Shown here piece by piece: positions 57,788 through 64,000 of a DNA stretch of 64,000 nucleotides. Each line of letters opens with the position of its first letter. The first letter of the stretch is position 1. The notes under the pieces are model-generated. The model searched no databases. It had not been told where the DNA came from and saw only the letters and a list, made by a program, of their open reading frames with translations. This DNA comes from Lachnoclostridium sp. An138 (GTDB lineage Bacteria; Bacillota; Clostridia; Lachnospirales; Lachnospiraceae). The position numbers and the translations under genes were made by a program. Location: assembly GCF_002160765.1 (NCBI RefSeq), contig NZ_NFLF01000001.1, positions 124,001 through 188,000 on the forward strand, written 5' to 3'.

Positions 57788-58756
57788 CTACAGCTTTCCG
57801 TCAAGAGCCTTCTTCACCATAACGTACGCGCCATAAGCCACTACCTTATCGTTCAGCTCTGATATACGGATTCTGTTCTCCTCCACCTGGAAACAGGTAT
57901 GTCTGTGTATCTCATTCATCATGGTATACCAGAAATATTTGTCAGCCTTCACCATTCCGCCTGCCAGAACAATTACATCCGGATCAAACAGATTAAACAG
58001 GTTGGAAAGGCCTACTCCGATATAGTATCCTTCCTGCTGCAGCATGTTGATGGCATAGGGATCGCCCTTTTCCGCAGCATCACTTAAGATCTTTCCATTT
58101 ACCTTCTCCGGGTCATAGCCGATGGATTCGAAAGCCAGGGAACGGATTCCACACTTCATATCCCGTTTCATACGGTTGTTCATGGCTGTCCCTGACGCGT
58201 ACAGCTCAAAGCATCCGCTTCCGCCGCAGCCGCATTTTGGTCCCGCGAAATTGATAGACACATGGCCGAACTCTCCGGCAAAACCGGAATGGCCGTGGAA
58301 AATCTCGCCGCCTATGGCAATTCCGCCGCCGCAGCCTGTGCTGATAGTCTGATACAAAACCACGTTTTCGCCCTTTGCCACACCCACGTTGGCCTCCGCA
58401 AGGGCTCCCAGGTTTCCGTCATTCTCCACATAGACAGGCACGCCGAATTCCTGTCTCAGACGCTCTCCAAGAGGAAAGTTCTTCCACCCCATCAGAGGCG
58501 CGTCCAGAATCAGTCCTGTTTTGTAATCGAGAGGGCCAGGCGCAGCCACGCCTATGCCCTCGATTTCTTCTTTTTTCTTGCCTGCCGCTTCCAGAACATC
58601 ATAAGCGAGCTCTATGGTATTCTGAAATACCGCATCCTCACCCTCATATGTTCTGGAGCTTTTCACTTTAAAATCTGTTACCGGCTCACCCTGGTCGTTG
58701 AACACGACAGCTGTTGTCTTGGTTCCGCCAATATCGATAATCAAAAAGTATCTCAT
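57788..58756 (-). CDS. ROK family sugar kinase
   Basis: Sugar kinase of 322 residues. LIIDIGGTKTTAVVFNDQG is the N-terminal phosphate loop, VENDGNLGALAEANVG holds the catalytic Asp, and GEFGHVSINFAGPKCGCGGSGCFELYASG is the ROK signature with zinc-binding His and three Cys. No helix-turn-helix domain is present, so it is an enzyme and not a repressor. Relatives phosphorylate glucose, fructose, mannose, allose or ManNAc at C6. It lies between the permease and the aldolase genes. Confidence 0.93.
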   Translation of the reverse strand: MRYFLIIDIGGTKTTAVVFNDQGEPVTDFKVKSSRTYEGEDAVFQNTIELAYDVLEAAGKKKEEIEGIGVAAPGPLDYKTGLILDAPLMGWKNFPLGERLRQEFGVPVYVENDGNLGALAEANVGVAKGENVVLYQTISTGCGGGIAIGGEIFHGHSGFAGEFGHVSINFAGPKCGCGGSGCFELYASGTAMNNRMKRDMKCGIRSLAFESIGYDPEKVNGKILSDAAEKGDPYAINMLQQEGYYIGVGLSNLFNLFDPDVIVLAGGMVKADKYFWYTMMNEIHRHTCFQVEENRIRISELNDKVVAYGAYVMVKKALDGKL

Positions 58757-58810
58757 ATGCTCCAGTCCACTTTACATTTTATTCCCGCCAGTCTGCCGCG
58801 GGGTGTTTGA

Positions 58811-59797
58811 TTATTCAGCTCTCTTCTTCTGAGCCATATCAAGCATTACTGCCAGGATAATGATAACACCGATTACGACCTTCTGCCAGTAAGCGGAAAT
58901 CTCCATCAGCGTCATACCATTGTTGATAACTGCGATGATAGCGCATCCAAACATGGCTCTTGCTACAGAACCGGTACCGCCGGACAGAGACGTTCCTCCA
59001 AGTACGGTAGCCGCAATGGCGTACATCTCGTAACCGTCACCGGTATTGGGATGACCGTTGTTTACCTTGGAAGCCGCTACGATACCTGCCAGACCTGCTG
59101 TGATACCGCAGATCATATGGCACTTCAGAGTTACCAGCTTTGTATCAATACCGCACATGTGAGCTACGGAAGCATTGGAGCCTACCGCAAATACATGACG
59201 GCCAAATACAGTCTTTGTAAGGATGATATGGAAGATAACCACAACAATCGCAGTGAAAATAACGATAACCGGAATGATACCTGTCTTAAAGCTCTCTGTC
59301 TTAATCAGACGGCCTGCGCCCAGCATGGAGAAGCCTGTGGGAAGTCCGTATACAGGACCGCCGCCGGAAATGATATAGGCAAGTCCGCGGAACGCCTGCA
59401 TCAAAGCCAGTGTACAAATCATGGGAACCAGACCTCTGTAAGCAATCAGCCAGCCGATGAAAAGACCAATGATGGCTCCTGCCACAAGACCTACCAGAAT
59501 GGAAATTACCATACATGCGAAGGTGGATTCCACGCCAAGGGCGAGAACTGCCTGTGCAGCAAGAATACCTGTGATAGCCATGGAGGAACCAACGCTGATA
59601 TCGATACCGCCCAGGATAATTACATAGGTAAGTCCGGTTGCCAGAAGAGCGTTCAGACACATCTGTCCGAACAGGTTAATAACGTTTGCAGTCTTTAAGA
59701 ATGTACTGTTTCCAATAGAAAAACCGATAACAAGAAGTATCAGTACCACTACAACTATATTATCAGTGATTAACTGTTTCACATTATCTTTTTTCAT
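58811..59797 (-). CDS. Sugar ABC transporter permease (RbsC family)
   Basis: Polytopic permease of 328 residues with about ten hydrophobic helices. LIGFSIGNSTFLKTANVINLFGQM, GGIDISVGSSMAITGILAAQ and YIISGGGPVYGLPTGF are RbsC-type blocks. The coupling region is GRHVFAVGSNASVAHMCGID, and VLGGTSLSGGTGSV is also typical. With the RbsA-like ATPase and the binding protein it forms a CUT2-class importer for a monosaccharide. Confidence 0.95.
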   Translation of the reverse strand: MKKDNVKQLITDNIVVVVLILLVIGFSIGNSTFLKTANVINLFGQMCLNALLATGLTYVIILGGIDISVGSSMAITGILAAQAVLALGVESTFACMVISILVGLVAGAIIGLFIGWLIAYRGLVPMICTLALMQAFRGLAYIISGGGPVYGLPTGFSMLGAGRLIKTESFKTGIIPVIVIFTAIVVVIFHIILTKTVFGRHVFAVGSNASVAHMCGIDTKLVTLKCHMICGITAGLAGIVAASKVNNGHPNTGDGYEMYAIAATVLGGTSLSGGTGSVARAMFGCAIIAVINNGMTLMEISAYWQKVVIGVIIILAVMLDMAQKKRAE

Positions 59798-59846
59798 TTT
59801 ATTTTCCTCTCTCTAATCAATTTCATTTATAATGGCCGGTTCCGAT

Positions 59847-61373
59847 TTATTTTTTCCCTGCCTTTTTCTTTGGCTTTTTATCAGAACCATCAGAAACAGG
59901 GTTTGCAAGAGATATCAGATTCAGCTCTGTAATCTCTGACCGTGTCAGTTCTCCGGTCAGGCGTCCTTCCGACATAACATAAGCTCTGTCGGCCACCTTG
60001 ATAATCTCCGGCATATCGGAAGACACCATGATGATGCTTCCGCCTTCTTCTACAAACTGATCCATCAGGGCATAGAACTCTGCTCTCGCGTTTACATCGA
60101 TACCCTTTGTGGGCTCGTCAAGGATCAACAGTTTAACACCCGCTGCCAGCCATTTAGAAAGGATAACCTTCTGCTGATTACCGCCTGAAAGATTGCCGCA
60201 AAGCGTCAGGATATTCGGCGCTTTAATCTTCAGCTTGCCCATATACTCCTCACTGGTCTCTTTCTCCCAGGGAACATTTACAAAACCATTCTTCGCATGG
60301 AACGGCAGATTGGGAAGCGCGATATTCTCCTCAATGGTCTTGGTAAGGAGAAGTCCCGTACGCCGGCGGTCCTCCGTAGCAAGTCCGATTCCTCTGCGGA
60401 TAGCGTCAGCCGGGTTCTTAATATGTACTTCCTCTCCGTTCAGATACACTTTTCCGGAAGTAAGCTTCGTAGCCCCGAAAATCGCTTCCATAACCTCTGT
60501 ACGTCCTGCTCCTACCAGTCCGGAAAAGGCTACAATCTCTCCTGCGTTTGCATGGAAGCTTACGTTTTCAAACTTGCCCTTCTGGCAGAGTTTTTCTACT
60601 CTGAGAACCTCCTGCTTTGCAGTGTGATCCGGCTTTACGAAAGCTCCCAGCTCACGTCCTACCATGCTGTTTACAATCGTCTGCTCATCCACTTCATTGA
60701 TTTTATACTCCGCAACCTTGAGGCCGTCACGGAAAATGGAGCACCTTTCACAGATAATGGACAGCTCTGCCATACGATGGGTTACGTAAATCATAGTAGT
60801 ATTCGCGGCCTTCATCTTACGCACCTGCTCAAAAAGAGAATCGATCTCTTTCTCAGAAAGTGAGGAAGTGGGCTCGTCAAGAACTACTACTTTTGCATGT
60901 TTCGAAATTACCTTTGCGATCTCCACCATCTGCAGCTGCGCGGCTGTCAATGTGGAGCAAAGGGTATGCGCGTCAATTTCAAGTCCCATCTCATCAAGCA
61001 CAGCCTGCGCATCGGCTTCCATTTTTTTACGATCCAGAAGTCCGTTCTTCTGCTTCGGCTCGCATCCGAGATAAATATTCTCGGCCACGGTCAGATGCGG
61101 AGCGATAGAAGTCTCCTGCTGAATTACTGCGATACCGGCATCCAGAGCATCCTTCGGAGTTTTGAAGTTGCATACCTTTCCGTCCAGAATCACTTCGCCT
61201 CTTGTAGGTTTGTAGATCGAGGCGATAATTTTAATCAGCGTAGATTTTCCGGCGCCGTTCTCACCAACCAGAGCATGGCACTCACCGGGATAAAAATCGA
61301 TGCTGATATCCTCCAGCGCCTTAACGCCCGGAAATTCCTTGGCAATATTTTTTACCTGTAAGACCGGTTGCAT
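59847..61373 (-). CDS. Sugar ABC transporter ATP-binding protein (RbsA/MglA family)
   Basis: Duplicated ATPase of 508 residues, two ABC modules in one chain as in CUT2 importers. The first module is complete: GENGAGKSTLIKI (Walker A), LTAAQLQMVEIAKV (signature variant), VVLDEPTSSLSEKE (Walker B) and YVTHRM. The second has a degenerate Walker A (GLVGAGRTEVMEAIF), LSGGNQQKVILSKWL and LLILDEPTKGIDVNARAE, the usual MglA/RbsA asymmetry. The tail is lysine-rich. GGAGGA precedes ATG. Confidence 0.96.
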   Translation of the reverse strand: MQPVLQVKNIAKEFPGVKALEDISIDFYPGECHALVGENGAGKSTLIKIIASIYKPTRGEVILDGKVCNFKTPKDALDAGIAVIQQETSIAPHLTVAENIYLGCEPKQKNGLLDRKKMEADAQAVLDEMGLEIDAHTLCSTLTAAQLQMVEIAKVISKHAKVVVLDEPTSSLSEKEIDSLFEQVRKMKAANTTMIYVTHRMAELSIICERCSIFRDGLKVAEYKINEVDEQTIVNSMVGRELGAFVKPDHTAKQEVLRVEKLCQKGKFENVSFHANAGEIVAFSGLVGAGRTEVMEAIFGATKLTSGKVYLNGEEVHIKNPADAIRRGIGLATEDRRRTGLLLTKTIEENIALPNLPFHAKNGFVNVPWEKETSEEYMGKLKIKAPNILTLCGNLSGGNQQKVILSKWLAAGVKLLILDEPTKGIDVNARAEFYALMDQFVEEGGSIIMVSSDMPEIIKVADRAYVMSEGRLTGELTRSEITELNLISLANPVSDGSDKKPKKKAGKK

Positions 61374-61455
61374 ATCTGTCCTCCATTTCCTTTTTTATTC
61401 CCGCGGGCGGCAGGCCGGCGCCTTCTGTCCCCGGCGGCCGTCTGCGGGTCTTATA

Positions 61456-61486
61456 AAAAGAGGACCGGATTTCCTGTATCCGGCCC
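61456..61486 (-). terminator. Internal terminator between binding-protein and ATPase genes
   Basis: Minus strand GGGCCGGAT pairs with ATCCGGTCC, followed by TCTTTTT. It should cut downstream transcription and raise binding protein over membrane subunits, a common pattern in sugar importers. Confidence 0.75.
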
Positions 61487-61532
61487 TCCCCCTTTCAGAC
61501 CAATCTAATACTTAGTCCGTGTGTTTTATCTC

Positions 61533-62591
61533 TTATTCAAGGTAATCTGCTACGTTCTCAGCAGTTACAAGCTCGCACTCGATCAGGTCTTTCTGCTCAC
61601 CTGCTACAGCGCCAGTCTGGAAGTACTCAGCAATCTTATCTACGATACCGGAACCGATACCAACCGGATTCTGAGCAACTTCAGCTTCCCAAATCTTTCC
61701 TACTTCCGGATCTGCGATGTACTCACATGCAGTCTGTCCAGCGTCGAAACCAACGATCTTTGTGCTTGCACCAGCAGACTGGATGGAAGCCAGAGCGCCG
61801 TAACCAGTCGGGTCACCTACTACGAAGATGTAGGAAAGGTCATCGCCGTACTGAGTAATCAGGTTCTGCATGATATCAGAAGCCTTTGCCTGATCGTTGT
61901 CAGCATCCTGAGACTCGATAAGAGTCAGATCCTTGCCGCCGTCGATAGCAGCCTGGATGGTCTCCTCGAAACCAGCCTGACGGTCTCTTGTGGACTGTGC
62001 AGAAGCGTAGGTAATGCAGCCTACAGTAGATCCTTCCGGAGCATGCTCTGCAATGTACTCACCAGCGGTAACACCACCTGCGTAGTTGTTAGAACCTACG
62101 AAGGAAACATACTGATCCATATACTCGTCATCCAGAGTACAGTCAAATGTGAAGATCTTTACACCCTGCTCGTTAGCAGCCTGAATTGCAGGCATGGTTC
62201 CTGCCGGGTCATTTGCAGAAAGAGCAACTGCATCATATCCTGCTGCAACATAGTTGTTAATCAGGTCAGAGCAGATGTTTCCGTCCAGCTGCTGGTCTGC
62301 CAGAGTCGGCTTCGGAATTCCAAGAGCTTCACACTGTGCAACGATACCCTCTTCAACGCTCTGATAGAATGCGTCATTCTCAGTACCTACGATGAAAGCC
62401 AGCTTCAGTTCAGAAAGATCCTTGGTCTCTCCTGCAGCATCTGCTGTCTCCTCTGTAGCAGCTGCATCCTCTGTGGTCTCCTCAGTTGCCTCAGCTGCGG
62501 TATCTGTAGCAGCGTCATTTCCGCCACCGCAAGCAGTCAGAGAAGCAACCATTGCTGCTGCAAACAATGCAGCCAGAATTCTCTTTTTCAT
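61533..62591 (-). CDS. Sugar ABC transporter substrate-binding lipoprotein
   Basis: Secreted lipoprotein of 352 residues. The signal peptide ends at LTAC with Cys21, followed by a Thr/Glu/Ala-rich linker (about 25-58). The mature type I periplasmic-binding fold has LAFIVGTENDAFYQSVEEGIV, AVALSANDPAGTMPAIQAA, FTFDCTLDDEYMDQYVSFVGSNNYAGG and FVVGDPTGYGALASIQSAG, like ribose, allose or galactose binding proteins. ATG 62591 is nine bases after AGGAGG; ATG 62600 touches the site and is less likely. The ligand is unknown. Confidence 0.94.
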   Translation of the reverse strand: MKKRILAALFAAAMVASLTACGGGNDAATDTAAEATEETTEDAAATEETADAAGETKDLSELKLAFIVGTENDAFYQSVEEGIVAQCEALGIPKPTLADQQLDGNICSDLINNYVAAGYDAVALSANDPAGTMPAIQAANEQGVKIFTFDCTLDDEYMDQYVSFVGSNNYAGGVTAGEYIAEHAPEGSTVGCITYASAQSTRDRQAGFEETIQAAIDGGKDLTLIESQDADNDQAKASDIMQNLITQYGDDLSYIFVVGDPTGYGALASIQSAGASTKIVGFDAGQTACEYIADPEVGKIWEAEVAQNPVGIGSGIVDKIAEYFQTGAVAGEQKDLIECELVTAENVADYLE

Positions 62592-62691
62592 CTTTTTCAT
62601 CCTCCTAGATAAAAATTTTTTGAGTGTATTTTTTAATACTCCCTCGCAGGAGTATACACTTTCCTGTTACCAGTTTTCCTTATACTGTTAC

Positions 62692-63375
62692 TCAATCCTT
62701 CGCTGCCGGATATTCGGTGCAGAGCAGACGATAGGGCGGCTCATCCTCTTCAATAGACGGATATCTTCCAAGAGGGTTCTTGAACCGGTTATCTGTGTTG
62801 TCATCATTGGTCATGGATACCTCGCCGATCAGAGCGGGGCCGCCCTCCGGAATGATGAACTCGTGATACAGGTAGGGATACAGGGTAAAGCTCTCGCCTC
62901 TGTGAAGCGTCACCTGGCTTCCCGCCGGCAGCGTATACTGTCTTCCATCCTGGCAGATCAGCACATCTGTATCCAGGAACTCTCCGGTGTCCGGGTCCGC
63001 GTTATAAAACGTAAAGACAATATCGTTTCCTCCGCGGTTGATGATATCTTCCATCTTGTTCCAGTGGAAATGCATCGGGGAGACCTGTCCGGAATCACAC
63101 ATCATAATCTTTTCCGCATAAGGTTTCTTGTACTTGGGATTATGTACGTTTCCATTACGGATGGTAATCAGAGCCAGGCCAAGGGTATCAAAATGTCCCT
63201 CGCCATAATCCGTCACATCCCAGCCAAGGGCATTGTCACGAATCTCGTCATACTCATGTCCCTTCTCGGCCCACTCTTCCGGAGTGAAGCTTAAATAGGG
63301 AGGCAGAGCGAACTTATACTCCGCCAGCAGCGCTTCAAATTTTTTGATTACTGCGTTGATTTCTGATCTTTTCAT
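62692..63375 (-). CDS. D-lyxose/D-mannose isomerase family protein (cupin)
   Basis: Cupin-fold aldose-ketose isomerase of 227 residues, like YdaE D-lyxose ketol-isomerase. The metal site is visible: SPMHFHWNKMEDIINRGG (two His and Glu) and YPYLYHEF (His). ALPPYLSFTPEEWAEKG and DVTDYGEGHFDTLGLALITIRNG at the N-terminus are family hallmarks. It would convert an imported aldose to a ketose ahead of the kinases and aldolase. AGGAGG precedes the ATG and the gene follows the mutarotase-like gene by 5 bp. Confidence 0.88.
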   Translation of the reverse strand: MKRSEINAVIKKFEALLAEYKFALPPYLSFTPEEWAEKGHEYDEIRDNALGWDVTDYGEGHFDTLGLALITIRNGNVHNPKYKKPYAEKIMMCDSGQVSPMHFHWNKMEDIINRGGNDIVFTFYNADPDTGEFLDTDVLICQDGRQYTLPAGSQVTLHRGESFTLYPYLYHEFIIPEGGPALIGEVSMTNDDNTDNRFKNPLGRYPSIEEDEPPYRLLCTEYPAAKD

Positions 63376-63380
63376 CTCTA

Positions 63381-64000
63381 TTACTCCTCCTGCGCCTTCA
63401 GCGCATTGATTTTCTGAATCATTTCTTCCAGCTTTTCTCTGCCTTCCACCACGGAAAACTTCAAGGTATTGGTTTCCTTTTCGAAAGGCTCCAGATAATG
63501 CACGCTGTTCTGCTCAATGTGGTGCAGCTTGCCGTATACGCTGGAATTCGAGGGCTCCAGGCCCAGCACATAATCGCCTGACGCCATGGATTTCCACTCC
63601 ATAAAATAGGGAAGGTTCTTACGGTTAAACTCAATCGCAAGTCCGATATTCAGCTCATGATTGGCGACCAGAACCATGGTGTCCAGATTCTCATCTGATT
63701 TCATGTCGTGAATAAACACATATTCCGGCTCGTTATCCTTTGGAGAATCGATCCTGTCCCATTCCTCCACATGTTCCTCGGAAAACGCTTCTCTTCCTGT
63801 CACCTTCACAGAAGGAACATAAAGCCTGCAGTTCTCATTCAGGAACGGATATCCCATATTGCAGTGATATAAAAGCATCAGAGGCTCCGGGCGGAACGCC
63901 TGGTTTTCAATCTCATCCGTCACTGTGATGCTGTTCTCTCCCAGCACACTTTCTATCTTTCTGCGGAGTACCATGTTCTCCCCGAACAGTTCCGCTTCCC
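63381..64000 (-). CDS. DUF4432/aldose 1-epimerase-like protein (partial, N-terminus outside window)
   Basis: C-terminal part of a mutarotase-fold protein. The frame stays open to the right edge; the bases before ATG 63974 encode EAELFGEN in frame, so ATG 63974 is internal. Visible blocks are SITVTDEIENQAFRPEPLMLLYHCNMGYPFLNE (the short parts LLYHCNMGYPFL hold a conserved His), VANHELNIGLAIEFNRKNLPYFMEWKSM and YVLGLEPSNSSV. DUF4432 proteins are thought to interconvert sugar anomers. It is the first visible gene of the sugar operon, whose promoter lies outside the window. Confidence 0.82.
   Translation of the reverse strand, partial: EAELFGENMVLRRKIESVLGENSITVTDEIENQAFRPEPLMLLYHCNMGYPFLNENCRLYVPSVKVTGREAFSEEHVEEWDRIDSPKDNEPEYVFIHDMKSDENLDTMVLVANHELNIGLAIEFNRKNLPYFMEWKSMASGDYVLGLEPSNSSVYGKLHHIEQNSVHYLEPFEKETNTLKFSVVEGREKLEEMIQKINALKAQEE

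Noticed and set aside
54571-64000. Sulfoquinovose (sulfoglycolysis) operon
   Set aside because: Isomerase, kinase and aldolase logic is similar, but no sulfolactaldehyde reductase/dehydrogenase, sulfoquinovosidase or sulfonate exporter is present in the window.

Overview
The window looks like a chromosomal segment of a Gram-positive anaerobic Clostridia, most likely Lachnospiraceae. The base composition is moderately high in G+C. The genes are typical Firmicutes ones (mraZ-rsmH-ftsL-pbp, pyrH-frr-uppS-cdsA-dxr-rseP, ptsI/ptsH, archaeal-type AspRS with GatCAB). It also carries an [FeFe]-hydrogenase, CIRCE, T-box and BirA-type signals, and lineage-associated families such as DUF5721, DUF4358 and DHHW. 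I see no rRNA, tRNA, transposase, phage gene or CRISPR array. Most genes lie on the minus strand.

Layout. 1-3.5 kb: start of a division and cell-wall cluster (partial SpoVD/FtsI-type PBP, FtsL, RsmH, MraZ) with a promoter and MraZ boxes. 3.6-7.4 kb: DedA protein, uridine phosphorylase, SseB-like protein, YchF. 7.4-13 kb: a 38-codon membrane peptide gene, then the pyrH-frr-uppS-cdsA-dxr-rseP run. 13-16.6 kb: small membrane protein, DegV, M18 aminopeptidase, DUF5721. 16.6-22.8 kb: an envelope acylation module (DHHW, MBOAT, DUF4358, SGNH) and a GT-C-like membrane protein. 23-25 kb: htpG behind CIRCE. 25.3-31.5 kb: a two-component system with a MacAB-like exporter; matching 22-bp-spaced direct repeats lie before both halves. 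31.6-35.2 kb: an [FeFe]-hydrogenase with a NuoF/GltD-like flavoprotein. 35.5-38.6 kb: ptsI-ptsH, bioY with a BirA operator, and a short charged-protein gene. 38.8-47.5 kb: single genes (XRE regulator, GT14, PHP, orphan ABC binding protein, phosphatase, TruA, zinc-ribbon membrane protein, amidohydrolase, M23 peptidase, CspA). 47.6-47.8 kb: a long imperfect palindrome. 47.8-54.4 kb: a T-box controlled aspS-gatC-gatA-gatB operon, divergent from asnA. 54.5-64 kb: a sugar-use operon cut by the window end.

How the genes work together. The asparagine locus joins free Asn synthesis (AsnA) with tRNA-dependent Asn/Gln formation (AspRS plus GatCAB) under a leader whose specifier reads GAAC. The sugar operon encodes a mutarotase-like protein, a cupin-type lyxose/mannose isomerase, an Rbs-type ABC importer, a ROK kinase, a class II aldolase, a VOC protein, a PfkB kinase and a P-loop kinase. 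That is a complete uptake, isomerise, phosphorylate and cleave route for a sugar I cannot name.

Limits. All calls come from reading the sequence. Family names rest on recognised motifs, and no database search was run. Promoter, operator and RNA calls are pattern matches.
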